This document shows, piece after piece, positions 8,295 to 17,023 of a DNA stretch of 64,000 bases; position 1 is the stretch's first letter; every line of letters begins with the position of its first letter. Under the pieces are notes generated by a model. That model did not search any database. It was not told the origin of the DNA and worked only from the letters and a program-made list of their open reading frames with translations. The DNA is from Bacillota bacterium (GTDB lineage: Bacteria; Bacillota; Clostridia; Oscillospirales; Acutalibacteraceae). Both the position numbers and the translations under genes were made by a program. The stretch covers positions 1 to 64,000 of the forward strand of contig JAEZGM010000005.1 of assembly GCA_023416955.1 (NCBI GenBank), given 5' to 3'.

Positions 8295-9443
8295 TTATGA
8301 CTTAAATGATATATCAGATAATGCCCTCGTTGAATCTCCCTGTACGAGCTGCCCGCTCAGAAAGCATTTCTCTATTGCGCCGCCGTGAATCTGATTGAGC
8401 AAAAGCTCTACACTTTTCTGACCGATTAAAATTTCATCCTGACAAATATGTGTGAAAGTGTATTGTCCAATGTAATTCGGAGGGCTGTCAAAGCATACAA
8501 CCGTATAATCATCGGGAATCTTTTTCCCCATTTCGTAAATTGCTTTGTAAATAATCAGTGCGATATTGTACTCAACGGCAAAGAATGCGGTGGTCTCCGG
8601 ATTTTCCCGTAAATACTGTTTTATAGCTTCCGTATCCTTTGCAATGCCGTCCGGCTCCTTTTCCCCGGGAAGTGTGCTGATAATGTTTGAAACGATAGAG
8701 TTTTTCCCGGTTAAGTTGTCGTGCTCCGCGCAGCTGCTTGTGAAACCTTCTATTCTCTGCTGTACCGTGGAAGTATCCACTTCGGAGGGAGCAACAAAGC
8801 AAATATTACGGTGACCGAGTTTGAAAAGGTAGTCCGTCATATTTTTCGCTGCGCTCAGGTTGTCCGTCCCGACAAAGGACGCCGGTATTCCTTTAAGCTC
8901 TCTGTCAATCAGCACGAAAGGAAAGGATTCCACTGCCAGCTTCAAGATCATCGGATTGTAATTATCCCCGTGAACGGGCATTACCAGAATTCCGTCCGCT
9001 CCCAAATTCATCAAATCCTGAATGGCTGCAGCCTCTTGTTTCTGGCTCCCATTGGACCGCTTTAAGATCAGATTGTACGATTTCTCGTTACAGGCCCGCT
9101 CCGCTCCCGCAAGAATCATAGTTCCGAAATTTTCAGCAAAATCCTCCACGACAATTCCGATCAAACGGCTGTCTTCCCGGTGCCGCTGGTCCAAGTGAAG
9201 CGTGTTTCCTTCAGCCTTATGCTCCGTGTTGACAAAGGAACCTCTTCCGGGAGCCCGGGTGATATACCCGTTTTCTTCAAGCATTTCAAGTGCTTTCTTG
9301 CTGGTGATGCGGCTTACGTGATAACGCTCCGCCAGTTCCTTTTCCGAAGGAAGACGTTCCGCGTTGGAGTAAACGCCCTTGGAAATATCACTGAGCAAAT
9401 CTTCATAAATTTTCTGATAAAGGAAACCCTTTTGCATCACCAT
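8295..9443 (-). CDS. GntR-HTH / LacI-sensor transcriptional regulator (AraR-like architecture)
   Basis: A 382-residue regulator. Residues about 8-75 form a GntR-type winged helix (YQKIYEDLLSDISKG, LPSEKELAERYHVSR, GYITRAPGRGSFV). From residue 90 on it is a LacI/GalR periplasmic-binding-like sugar sensor, with RLIGIVVED, GADGILVMP and FVGTDNLSAAKNMTDYLF. This is the same two-part plan as Bacillus AraR. It lies upstream of and parallel to the GH125 operon with its own promoter and terminator. It is the obvious repressor candidate for the mannan operon, with a mannooligosaccharide as inducer (inference). Confidence 0.9.
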   Translation of the reverse strand: MVMQKGFLYQKIYEDLLSDISKGVYSNAERLPSEKELAERYHVSRITSKKALEMLEENGYITRAPGRGSFVNTEHKAEGNTLHLDQRHREDSRLIGIVVEDFAENFGTMILAGAERACNEKSYNLILKRSNGSQKQEAAAIQDLMNLGADGILVMPVHGDNYNPMILKLAVESFPFVLIDRELKGIPASFVGTDNLSAAKNMTDYLFKLGHRNICFVAPSEVDTSTVQQRIEGFTSSCAEHDNLTGKNSIVSNIISTLPGEKEPDGIAKDTEAIKQYLRENPETTAFFAVEYNIALIIYKAIYEMGKKIPDDYTVVCFDSPPNYIGQYTFTHICQDEILIGQKSVELLLNQIHGGAIEKCFLSGQLVQGDSTRALSDISFKS

Positions 9444-9505
9444 CGTTTAACATCCCTCAACAACATTTTTCAGTACGCAAATTTGGATAAAACAAATATA
9501 GGTAT

Positions 9506-9535
9506 ATTATAATATAATAATATATCATTTGTCCA
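9506..9535 (-). promoter_or_regulatory. Promoter of the GntR/LacI regulator
   Basis: On the minus strand TGGACA (9535-9530) and TATAAT (9511-9506) are 18 bp apart. They lie about 65 bp upstream of the ATG at 9443 in a very AT-rich stretch. Confidence 0.5.
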
Positions 9536-9559
9536 CTACTATCAAAATTAATTAAAAAC

Positions 9560-10084
9560 TTACAAGGCTTTTGCGAGCAAAATTAAGTGACATCTTTCCC
9601 CATATGCATTTGGCTGCAACCCTATTACTCTGAAACCATACTCTAACAGCCACTTGTAATCAATTCGGTCAGTCTGCAAATTTTTGATTGCTTCGGGAAT
9701 ATCATTTATGTCTTTTCCGTCAATATTAAAATTGACCGTACTCATACCGGTTCGGAATGAAGTATACCCTTTGGACTTCGCATATTCTGAAGCGGTATCA
9801 AATAATTCTTTTAATTTATGTTCCAGTTTGAAAATGCCGTTATCATCATAGCCGCAGCACTCTAATTCAATCGCTTTATAGCATTTTAGTTCGCGAAAGA
9901 GGGCCCAGCCTTTGGGGTGGTCGGCGTCGTCCCCAATAAACCATCCGACAGTACCGATGCTCTCTTCAATATTTATTAACTGGCCATATGCATCATTATA
10001 GTCCTGCCACCAAATCGGCTTAATTTTTGTCATAAGGCTGGCAACTGCCTTTGCGTTCTCATCGTCGATCCGAATAACTTTCAT
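9560..10084 (-). CDS. GNAT-like acetyltransferase (hypothetical)
   Basis: A 174-residue protein beginning MKVIRIDDENAKAVASLM. The layout is compatible with a diverged GNAT fold: an acidic N-terminal helix, a central YDDNGIFKLEHKLKELFDTASEYAKSKGY region equivalent to the acetyl-CoA-binding helix, and a C-terminal EYGFRVIG strand. The usual QxxGxG/A loop is not obvious, so the assignment is by overall pattern only. It is monocistronic on the minus strand, and its role is unknown. Confidence 0.6.
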   Translation of the reverse strand: MKVIRIDDENAKAVASLMTKIKPIWWQDYNDAYGQLINIEESIGTVGWFIGDDADHPKGWALFRELKCYKAIELECCGYDDNGIFKLEHKLKELFDTASEYAKSKGYTSFRTGMSTVNFNIDGKDINDIPEAIKNLQTDRIDYKWLLEYGFRVIGLQPNAYGERCHLILLAKAL

Positions 10085-10171
10085 AAATTAATCCCTTACC
10101 CTTCCGTAATCATAAACATTACTTATTAGATAATAACTTGATGCGAAGCGTTCCAATCGACTAAACCTATT

Positions 10172-10777
10172 CTATACAATATCAATTTTCCGGTTTTTGT
10201 AATAATACTCTTTGTCTCTTTCATTAATGGTGCGCATTACTTTACACGGATTTCCAACCGCCACAACATCCTCCGGAACATCTTTAGTAACTACAGAGCC
10301 TGCCCCTATCACAGAATTGTCACCAATTGTTATACCCGGTAAAACAATGGCTCCCGCCCCAATCCAAACATTGTTTCCAATGTGGATAGGGAGGTTATAC
10401 TGAATCCCTCTTTTGCGCAGCGGCGGCAAAACCGGATGCCCGGCAGTGGCAATCGTTACATTCGGGCCAAACATGACATGGTCGCCGATAAACACCTCTC
10501 CGTCATCGACAATTGTCAGGTTAAAATTAGCATAAACTCCGTTCCCGATATGGATATGCCGGCCACTCCAATTGGCGTGAAAAGGAGGCTCAATATAACA
10601 ATTTTCCCCGATTTCCGCAAACATGCATTTCATCAATTGGGTGCGTTTTTCAAGTTCGCTTGGACGGGACATGTTGAAATCATAAAGTATTTCCGCGGCT
10701 TCAAACTGTTCCGAAATAATCGTTTCATCTCCCGGATCATAGAGCATGCCCTGTTCCATTCTCTCTTTTTGTGTCAT
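10172..10777 (-). CDS. Sugar O-acetyltransferase (maltose/galactoside type, left-handed beta-helix)
   Basis: A 201-residue hexapeptide-repeat acetyltransferase close to Maa/LacA. An N-terminal helical Mac domain (MTQKERMEQGMLYDPGDE) is followed by the repeat region IHIGNGVYANFNLTI, HVMFGPNVTIATAGHP and IGNNVWIGAGAIVLPG. The catalytic histidine lies in ATAGHPV near residue 115. It acetylates sugars with acetyl-CoA, commonly as detoxification of non-metabolised sugars. A full-length protein with AGGAGG upstream. Confidence 0.92.
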   Translation of the reverse strand: MTQKERMEQGMLYDPGDETIISEQFEAAEILYDFNMSRPSELEKRTQLMKCMFAEIGENCYIEPPFHANWSGRHIHIGNGVYANFNLTIVDDGEVFIGDHVMFGPNVTIATAGHPVLPPLRKRGIQYNLPIHIGNNVWIGAGAIVLPGITIGDNSVIGAGSVVTKDVPEDVVAVGNPCKVMRTINERDKEYYYKNRKIDIV

Positions 10778-10896
10778 CCTTTTTTCCTCCTGTAATAGAT
10801 AACGTCATTATAAAATCTTATCGGCCATCGTATCTTCAGAATAATAATTTTGGAACCGGTGTGCAAAATAATAAAAACAGTCAAGGAGGGATCTCA

Positions 10897-11202
10897 TTGG
10901 AACACAATCAAGAGCAAAACACACTGGCGCAGAACACGCTGGATCAGATTCCGGCTCCGGCGCCCACCGCCCGCAGTATTACCGGACTGGTTAAAAAAGG
11001 TGGTAAGGTAACCGGATATCAGCTGTCAGACAACACAACACTGGAAAAGGTGGAAGCTGTGCAGTTGGCACGGCAGGGAGGAATCGCCGGGGTTGGCATC
11101 GCACATCGGGGAGATACCGAGTATCTCAAGTCTATTCCCGACGGCAGCGACAGCAACAATCTGAGTAATTTACCCTCAGTTTCTTCCTCCGATAAGGTTT
11201 AA
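10897..11202 (+). CDS. DUF3892 domain protein
   Basis: A 101-residue protein. The start is a TTG six bases after a perfect AAGGAGGG at 10883-10890; an upstream in-frame ATG at 10771 would add an unrelated 42 residues with no site. The C-terminal half, ITGLVKKGGKVTGYQLSD through HRGDTEYLKSIPDG, matches the DUF3892 family, small Firmicute proteins of unknown function. The N-terminal half is low-complexity Gln/Asn/Pro. A strong terminator follows eight bases behind the stop. Confidence 0.75.
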   Translation: MEHNQEQNTLAQNTLDQIPAPAPTARSITGLVKKGGKVTGYQLSDNTTLEKVEAVQLARQGGIAGVGIAHRGDTEYLKSIPDGSDSNNLSNLPSVSSSDKV

Positions 11203-11210
11203 AAAATCAT

Positions 11211-11244
11211 CCGGCAGGGCTTGATTTTCAGCCTGCCCTGCCGG
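11211..11244 (+). terminator. Terminator of the DUF3892 gene
   Basis: CCGGCAGGGC at 11211-11220 pairs perfectly with 11235-11244 around a 14-base loop. It stands immediately behind the stop at 11202. The T-tract after it is short. Confidence 0.65.
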
Positions 11245-11586
11245 AATTTCTGAAAGCTGCAATACATATCTTACACAGCACGTGCGGATTATCAATCAAT
11301 TTAGCGGCACCACCATACTGGCAAACCTGCGGAGTCAGTAACTTAACGATACCTGTACGCAAACTTGAATGATTGCTGACTCTTTTGAATCAGCCTCGCC
11401 CCAAAGCTTCTTTAGCCTGTCAGCCTTCTTTGAAACATGGAACAGCATTTACTTATTGATTTTCCCACCATACAGAATTGCTCCGCCGTAGCTTTACTAT
11501 TCCACGTCGTGGGGATTCTTGGCAATGTCCATCTTTGACTGTCAGTTCACAAGCCAATGAATTTTATACTATATGTATACAGATTG
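11245..11586. other. Gap without a recognisable gene
   Basis: About 340 bases. Minus-strand frames give short broken stretches (for example one with CQYGGAAKLIDNPHV), suggesting decayed coding sequence. No family, repeat or RNA could be assigned. Confidence 0.3.
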
Positions 11587-12774
11587 CTATATTGATATTT
11601 TTTCATGTTTTCTCTTGATCAGAAAACCAATTACTAGAGTGATCGGGAAGATGAGCCCTATTAATATTCCAATCTTTAAGTTATCATTAGCAGCGCCGGA
11701 TACCAATCCAACTAACGTTGGTCCTGCTGAGCAACCCAAATCGCCTGCAAGAGCAAGCAGAGCGAACATAGATGTTCCCCCGCCGCTTATGGCGGCAGAA
11801 GCGCTGCTGAATGTTCCGGGCCATAATATGCCTACAGACAAACCGCATAGACCCAAACCAAGCAGTCCAAAGAAAGAACCTGGTGTTAATGTAATTATTA
11901 AATAAGAAACAATACACATGACTGCACTTAATATCATAAATCTATTCAAGTTGATTTTATGCCCGTATTTCCCGTAGAAAACCCTGCTTATTCCCATCAT
12001 AGCGGCAAAAACCATTGGCCCCGCAAGATCACCTATCGTTTTATTTACCCCAAGCCCCAACTGTGCAAATGTAGATGCCCATTGACTAACGGATTGTTCG
12101 CTTGCTCCTGCACATAACATAATAAGCATTAAAATCCAAAACATTTTATTTTTGAAAAGCTCTTGAATTGTAAGCCCCTGCTCATCGTCTCCGACTAACT
12201 TAACTATTGGTACTTTACAAAAAACCAGTCCATTGATTACAGGTATGATAGCCCATATCAAGGCAAGTATTTTCCAATTGCCAATGCCTACAAAAGTAAA
12301 AAAAACAGTTGAAAATAAAACGACCCCAACTTGTCCCCAACAATAAAAAGAATGTAACAGGCTCATTGTTTTTTCTTTGTTTTCGGAGGGGCAGGCTTCT
12401 ACAATTGGGCTTATCAATACTTCAAGGAGACCTCCTCCGACAGCATAAATAACGACGGAAATCAGTAAACCAATAAACGGGTCGGAAAATAGTTCAGGAA
12501 GAAAAGTTAAAGCTACTAAGCCAACAGCAGAAAAAACATGAGAAGCTACAATTGAAATACGATAGCCAATCTTATCGACAAACCCAACTGCCAAAAGATC
12601 AATCACCAATTGCAAGCCGAAATTGACTGTTACAAGCATTGTAATTTTGGATAGCGATATATTATAAGAAGTTTGAAAAGTCAAAAACAGCAGAGGGGCA
12701 AAGTTATTAATAACAGCCTGTATAATATATCCTACAAAACTGGCATAAATCGTTTTTTGGTAAATTGTTTTCAT
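11587..12774 (-). CDS. MFS transporter
   Basis: A 395-residue major facilitator with about 12 hydrophobic segments. The loop between segments 2 and 3 carries FVDKIGYRISI, a variant of the GxxxDRxGRR motif. GGGLLEVLISPIVEACPSENKEKTMSLLHSFYCWG is the fucose/glucose permease-like central segment. The fold and the LLHSFYCWG motif place it near the FucP/sugar or BcsH-like MFS groups, but the substrate cannot be read from the sequence. GGAGGG lies just before the ATG. Confidence 0.85.
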   Translation of the reverse strand: MKTIYQKTIYASFVGYIIQAVINNFAPLLFLTFQTSYNISLSKITMLVTVNFGLQLVIDLLAVGFVDKIGYRISIVASHVFSAVGLVALTFLPELFSDPFIGLLISVVIYAVGGGLLEVLISPIVEACPSENKEKTMSLLHSFYCWGQVGVVLFSTVFFTFVGIGNWKILALIWAIIPVINGLVFCKVPIVKLVGDDEQGLTIQELFKNKMFWILMLIMLCAGASEQSVSQWASTFAQLGLGVNKTIGDLAGPMVFAAMMGISRVFYGKYGHKINLNRFMILSAVMCIVSYLIITLTPGSFFGLLGLGLCGLSVGILWPGTFSSASAAISGGGTSMFALLALAGDLGCSAGPTLVGLVSGAANDNLKIGILIGLIFPITLVIGFLIKRKHEKISI

Positions 12775-12815
12775 TGTCCCTCCAAATTAAATGCAGTTTG
12801 CTCAAAATGGCAAGC

Positions 12816-13412
12816 TCAGTCATCAACAATCTTCACTCTGTACATTCCTTTTTCTTTCAGCAATTCCACAACATCATAAATATCCTTTTCATCAATAGTC
12901 ACCTTTGAACATTCACCGGGATGCTCTTGTGAAAACGTGTCCCACGCCGTGATTAGATGATCCGTTTCAGAAATTCCATACTGATCCATCAAATATAAAT
13001 ACTGTTTGATTTCTTTACTATAAATGCTGACGATTTTATATTTTTGAATAAAAATCTCATCCCCCGTTTCATGGGATGCTATTCCAAATTGCGACATTCC
13101 ATCGTTTAACAAAATCTCCCCGAATTGTTCCATTATTTCACATATCTGCTTTTTTGTTTGCCCATGCAAATATAGTACTTCCGAATGGAATGGACCAGAA
13201 CCCTGTTCACACAGCTCTTCCTCTTCTTTTTCCGAAAGAGGCTTATATATAAAAAGAAGCAGTGGCTCACATAGATTTACTAGAAAATCTTCAACTAAAG
13301 GCTTGAGTTTTTCAATACTGATATTAAAATCTATCCAACTTTCACTAAGAATATATTTTTCTTCAATTTTCTCTGGGACTGGAATCTTTACTCCGGTTGC
13401 GGTATGAAACAT
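12816..13412 (-). CDS. Hypothetical protein (about 198 aa)
   Basis: An acidic soluble protein with no signal peptide or membrane segment. I prefer the ATG at 13412, which has GGAG six bases upstream. An ATG twelve bases earlier has no site. I do not recognise a family. The pattern of a central QFGIASHETGDEIFIQKYKI strand region and a C-terminal helix with VTIDEKDIYDVVELLKEKGMYRVKIVDD resembles small regulatory or immunity-type proteins of Firmicutes, but no function should be inferred. Confidence 0.6.
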   Translation of the reverse strand: MFHTATGVKIPVPEKIEEKYILSESWIDFNISIEKLKPLVEDFLVNLCEPLLLFIYKPLSEKEEEELCEQGSGPFHSEVLYLHGQTKKQICEIMEQFGEILLNDGMSQFGIASHETGDEIFIQKYKIVSIYSKEIKQYLYLMDQYGISETDHLITAWDTFSQEHPGECSKVTIDEKDIYDVVELLKEKGMYRVKIVDD

Positions 13413-13564
13413 CACAAACTCCATCTAATCATTTAATAATCGGATTTAACATCCCTTGCATGGTTTAGACATAACTCGAATTAAGCATAGCATAAAAGTC
13501 CCCAGAATAGAAGGTATATAACATCCATATGCCAAATTAAGTTTGCTTCCCTAAAAAGGGTATT

Positions 13565-13607
13565 AAAAATCCGCGAACAACTAAATCGCTGCTCGCGGAT
13601 TTTTTTA
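13565..13607. terminator. Bidirectional terminator
   Basis: AAAAATCCGCGA at 13565-13576 pairs with TCGCGGAT plus T-run at 13593-13607. It is flanked by A-run and T-run, so it can work on both strands. No gene ends directly in front of it, so it may be left over from a lost gene. Confidence 0.7.
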
Positions 13608-13860
13608 CCGCTTATTTGAATCCACTAATAAATCTTTAAGGCTGTTTGTTGAACAACTATAGGTTTCATATAACACTGCCTCCCATATTGCTTAAGCTAT
13701 ATCTATGTCATTCATCTTCATGTCGGATGTCCTTCTTTTGATATTTTTTGCTGCAGTTGGCAGACAGCTGCTTTATTATATCAAAAGGATCTTTTTGCTT
13801 TACTCATCGCTTAAGCTCTTCTGAACTTCCCGGCATAGCCGGGGAGTTTCGCATAACAAA
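13608..13860. other. Gap without a recognisable gene
   Basis: Nothing codes convincingly here. A short hairpin CCCGGC-ATA-GCCGGG lies near 13829-13843. Confidence 0.3.
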
Positions 13861-13900
13861 CAGGCCGAGAATGACGTGAAATCACATCATTTTCGGCCTG
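13861..13900 (-). terminator. Hairpin after the MetE-like gene
   Basis: CAGGCCGAGAATGA at 13861-13874 pairs with 13887-13900 with one mismatch. It lies 74 bases behind the stop of the gene at 13974. The T-tract is poor. Confidence 0.5.
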
Positions 13901-13973
13901 CGTATTTATTAGGCGAAGCGAAATGGCTGCACGGAAAAGAAAACAGCTGAACCAACCCAGAACAGGCAATCTA

Positions 13974-15077
13974 TTATAAGAAATCCTTGCAGGAAACAAG
14001 CAGATCAATCTTCTTCCACTGGGTTTCCTCATCAATGCAGTTACCTTCTTCCACAGAAGCAAACCCGCACTGGGGAGAGAGGGCGATGTTGTCTCCCACA
14101 ATGGCCTTAGCCTCCAAATACCTTCTTTTAATGTCGTCGTAGCTTTCTAATGCGGATTTTTTTGTGGAGATCAACCCCGCCACAAAGGTAGCGCCCGTGC
14201 CTTTCAATACGGCCCAGGGCTCGAAGGAACCGGAGCGTTCATCATCATACTCCACAAAGAAATCGTTATACGGAATCTGGCTGATGATGGGTGCTACGGA
14301 GTCATAAAAGCCGGAAAACAGCGGGTTGCCTTTGAAATTACCCTTGCAGAAGTGGGTGGCAATGGTCATATCAGCGGGTCTCCCCTCCAGAGCCTTGGTG
14401 GATACCCGCCGGAACCATTCCAGAACCTCCGCTTTCTCATATCCAAGCGAAGACACCTTTTTTAAGAAATTTTCATCGATCATATAAGTCCAGGAGGTAT
14501 CGTCGATTTGGAGATAGCGGCACCCATGGGCGTATAAATCTTTGATGGCGTTTTGGTAGGCGATCGCAATATCTTCGATCAGCGCGTCAATATCGCTTCC
14601 GTAATGCGGCGCTTCCTTGATTCCCATCTGGAGGTAATTGTCCACAAGGATCATGTTTGGCCCTGAAATGCACTTTTTAGCCGTAATACCAGGGTATTTC
14701 TCCGCTTCACCGAGCAGGAAATCATATGCCTCAATCTCCGGATGGTTACGTTCCGGGTTGTAAGAAATCTTGCCGGAAATGTAGCCGAATTCGATGTGGT
14801 TTACAACGCCATTGTGTTCTTTTTGCAGATGCTTGGTGGTGAAGCCGTCGAACTCTTTGAGCCAGTCCAGGTGCCACCATCTGCGCCTGAATTCGCCGTC
14901 GGTCACATATTGCAGGCCGTGGGCCACCTCTTTGGCCACCAGCTCCGAAATGACAGCGTCTTCAACTTTTCGAAGCTCGGGTAAAGAAATTTCACCGTTT
15001 GCATACTGAGCGCGCGCTGTTTTAATCTGCGCAGGCCTTAAAAAAGAACCCACGATGTCATATTTAATATTTAGCAT
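13974..15077 (-). CDS. MetE C-terminal-like methyltransferase (YxjG/YxjH family)
   Basis: A 367-residue single-domain homologue of the C-terminal half of cobalamin-independent methionine synthase, as in Bacillus YxjG/YxjH. These use zinc to activate a thiol for methyl transfer. Candidate zinc ligands are the His and Cys of ATHFCKGN near residues 241-248 and the Cys of LSPQCGFA near residue 337, with an intervening Glu. The YLQIDDTSW motif is also family-typical. The RBS GGAGGTG lies five bases before the ATG. Bacillus homologues are often under a SAM riboswitch, but I could not find an S-box fold in the leader. Confidence 0.88.
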   Translation of the reverse strand: MLNIKYDIVGSFLRPAQIKTARAQYANGEISLPELRKVEDAVISELVAKEVAHGLQYVTDGEFRRRWWHLDWLKEFDGFTTKHLQKEHNGVVNHIEFGYISGKISYNPERNHPEIEAYDFLLGEAEKYPGITAKKCISGPNMILVDNYLQMGIKEAPHYGSDIDALIEDIAIAYQNAIKDLYAHGCRYLQIDDTSWTYMIDENFLKKVSSLGYEKAEVLEWFRRVSTKALEGRPADMTIATHFCKGNFKGNPLFSGFYDSVAPIISQIPYNDFFVEYDDERSGSFEPWAVLKGTGATFVAGLISTKKSALESYDDIKRRYLEAKAIVGDNIALSPQCGFASVEEGNCIDEETQWKKIDLLVSCKDFL

Positions 15078-15251
15078 CTTGCACCTCCACGTATTTTTGT
15101 GCTCCGATATTGGGTATTATATTTGAGCAAACTTGTCAGGGCGGCATGTTTCCCACGATTTAAAACTCCTTAACGCGACCAATGCCCCTTAGCTTCTTTA
15201 TTTATCATTCTACCATATCTGGCGGCTACCCGGTAATAATTAAAAAATATG

Positions 15252-15280
15252 CGGTGCTATAGTCGGTGACTATAGCACCG
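15252..15280. repeat. Perfect 13-bp inverted repeat
   Basis: CGGTGCTATAGTC at 15252-15264 pairs perfectly with 15268-15280 around a three-base loop. On the minus strand it is followed after a few bases by six T residues, so it could terminate a minus-strand transcript, although the nearest upstream gene on that strand ends 195 bp away. Confidence 0.5.
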
Positions 15281-15393
15281 ACCTTTTGCAGCATGAGCGT
15301 GAAGACAATGGCCGGCCTACCGGGAATGTGGAAAAAGGCGAAGCGCGCTGATAGAACTTGCCGCAGACCATCCCATCTGAATACAGGAAAGGC

Positions 15394-15425
15394 AACAGGC
15401 CGTCGATACATATCGACGGCCTGTT
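15394..15425. repeat. Perfect 15-bp inverted repeat
   Basis: AACAGGCCGTCGATA at 15394-15408 pairs perfectly with 15411-15425, leaving a two-base loop. It lies 50 bp behind the minus-strand gene ending at 15475. The T-tract is absent. It may be a terminator or a repeat-element remnant. Confidence 0.5.
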
Positions 15426-15474
15426 CACCGGTGCGGGAGTTCTTACAGAATTTATTTAAAAAATCTGAATATAT

Positions 15475-16071
15475 CTATTTTTTCAAAGGCTTTAGCGGCT
15501 TTCCGGTCACTTCCACTCCGTTTGCGGTATTCACATCTTCCATCAGTTCTTGCACAAAAGCAACATAAGCTTCTGATTCTTCCTGCTGTTGAATGTTACA
15601 AGGGTTATACTTATCATCCTTGGTATTGCTGGGTAAAACGGAAATGCTGACAATTTCATTTTTTTCTTTATCATAGTAGCTTGCCCAACATTCGTTCTTT
15701 TTTCCATTCACCATTCCTAAATCATCCTTAGACAAGCGGCAGACTTCCCCATAGCTCATATCCCCTCCCGCAAAGGAAAGCGGAATATAGTACAAGATAC
15801 CTGATTTAAAAGCGACCGCATAATAGTAATATGTATTGGTTGTATTAATCGTCGCTACTCCTCCGGCACTAATCTGCCTCGTTTCCCAGTAACCGTATGC
15901 CACTGTATATTCAGAAACATTCGGAATCAACTTTGCAGCCAAATCTTTGATTTCCTGTTTTTCCTCACTATCCATACCTTTTTTCGTGTTAATATGAGAT
16001 TTAATTGTTACAAAAATAGCGATTACCACAAAAATTGCTACCCATATAAGAATTAACTGACCTAACTCCAT
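15475..16071 (-). CDS. Membrane-anchored hypothetical protein (198 aa)
   Basis: One N-terminal membrane segment (about residues 5-22, LILIWVAIFVVIAIFVTI) is followed by a soluble domain. That domain contains repeated Tyr residues (NTTNTYYYYAVAFKSGILYYIPLSF), resembling a small PH-like or DUF-type cytoplasmic domain. I do not recognise the family. It follows a second small membrane protein gene by 16 bp and the two are probably co-transcribed. GGAGGAA precedes the ATG. Confidence 0.65.
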   Translation of the reverse strand: MELGQLILIWVAIFVVIAIFVTIKSHINTKKGMDSEEKQEIKDLAAKLIPNVSEYTVAYGYWETRQISAGGVATINTTNTYYYYAVAFKSGILYYIPLSFAGGDMSYGEVCRLSKDDLGMVNGKKNECWASYYDKEKNEIVSISVLPSNTKDDKYNPCNIQQQEESEAYVAFVQELMEDVNTANGVEVTGKPLKPLKK

Positions 16072-16087
16072 TTCATATTTCCTCCAA

Positions 16088-16498
16088 TCATTTCATTTGC
16101 CTTCCATAAGCCCTGTTATACTGTTTTTTGGCGTCTTTCACATAAGTAAAATCAAATCTGCCCGCATCTGTGTCCATAAACAAATCCTCAAAAAATCCGA
16201 CACTGGACTTATGGGTCATCCATGTTACAGATCCTATTTCCGCAAGGGAATAACTTTTTTGATGATAAGAAATTCCATTGCTGTAATACTCGACTTTGTC
16301 CCTCAGATGACGCAACGGGAGTGCTATTACTATGAAAAAAATAAAACATACAGCCGCCCAAAAAACCGAAAAGCCTTCTTCCGCATGTCCAACCATTAAA
16401 ATGAGCACAAGAATCGCTACACGAATTGCACAATTAAGTAAAATTTTTCCAATATTTGGGCCTGCTTCTGTTAGCCTATCACCCAACCCTTCATTCAT
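16088..16498 (-). CDS. Two-span membrane protein (136 aa, hypothetical)
   Basis: Two hydrophobic segments (about residues 19-36 and 43-61) are followed by a basic C-terminal domain containing VEYYSNGISYHQKSYSL and DAGRFDFTY. This suggests a bacterial PH-like domain after the membrane hairpin. It is the first gene of a two-gene unit with 15475-16071. Function unknown. Confidence 0.6.
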   Translation of the reverse strand: MNEGLGDRLTEAGPNIGKILLNCAIRVAILVLILMVGHAEEGFSVFWAAVCFIFFIVIALPLRHLRDKVEYYSNGISYHQKSYSLAEIGSVTWMTHKSSVGFFEDLFMDTDAGRFDFTYVKDAKKQYNRAYGRQMK

Positions 16499-16593
16499 AT
16501 GTATTCACCCCGTTAATATTATCGACTTACTGGAAAATAAATGTAGTGCAATGATAACAAATATTCTGCAAAAACACAATACTTTTTCCCTAG

Positions 16594-16749
16594 GCCTTGT
16601 TTGTAAAATGGTCGGGATTGTGCGAATCGTTAAAATAACGGCATGAAATTGAGTAATCAAGCGAACCAAGTTTATTTGTGGGAAGAAAAACAGGAATTAA
16701 AACTTGCGTTTATGGGTTTTATTCCGTTGTTTTTCTTTACAAACAAGAC
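16594..16749. mobile_element. 156-bp MITE with CTAG target duplication (IS5-like ends)
   Basis: Terminal inverted repeats GCCTTGTTTGTAAA (16594-16607) and TTTACAAACAAGAC (16736-16749) differ at one base pair. Both ends are flanked by CTAG (16590-16593 and 16750-16753), matching the YTAR target duplications known for IS5-family elements. The interior codes for nothing. The left 30-40 bp recur near 60866-60903. No transposase of this type is in the window, so the element would move in trans. Confidence 0.7.
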
Positions 16750-16753
16750 CTAG

Positions 16754-16846
16754 GTAACCGCTGATTAAAGCAATTCTGAAGCCACTCAATCCAGTATTTT
16801 CGCGGCTTCGAATTACTGTCCGGCGACTTAATCATCGTTTACCTAG
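16754..16846. repeat. Dispersed palindromic repeat, copy 2
   Basis: Homologous to 1191-1269. The outer arms GTAACCGCTGATTAA and TTAATCATCGTTTAC pair with two mismatches, and the inner arms around AAGCC/GGCTT also pair. The MITE at 16594-16749 abuts the left edge, as if it had inserted into the end of this palindrome. Confidence 0.6.
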
Positions 16847-16918
16847 AAAAAACCGGATGCCGTACTCTGATTCGCAGTTTTCACAGCTGCACCTTTTCAA
16901 TATAAATTTAAAACCAAA

Positions 16919-16970
16919 CTTAAAATAAGCAACACAAAAAGAGCCGCGAAACATTTTAGTTTCGTGGCCC
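16919..16970 (-). terminator. Terminator resembling the tRNA-Leu terminator
   Basis: On the minus strand a GGGCCACGAAAC stem with a six-base loop is followed by a run of T. It lies about 55 bases behind the kinase gene ending at 17024. The 37 bp at 16934-16970 differ at only two positions from 54803-54839, the terminator of tRNA-Leu, in the same orientation. Confidence 0.75.
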
Positions 16971-17023
16971 TGACGGCAGGTCTGCTCATAAAAGATATGT
17001 ATGTTTGCGTCCAGTCATGCTCA

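Noticed and set aside
15078..15240. Possible SAM (S-box) or THF riboswitch before the MetE-like gene
   Set aside because: The leader lacks the conserved helices and T-tract terminator; only a promoter-like TAGAAT was seen.
15226..15470. Short frames overlapping the two inverted repeats
   Set aside because: They exist because of the palindromes and show no start signal or family.
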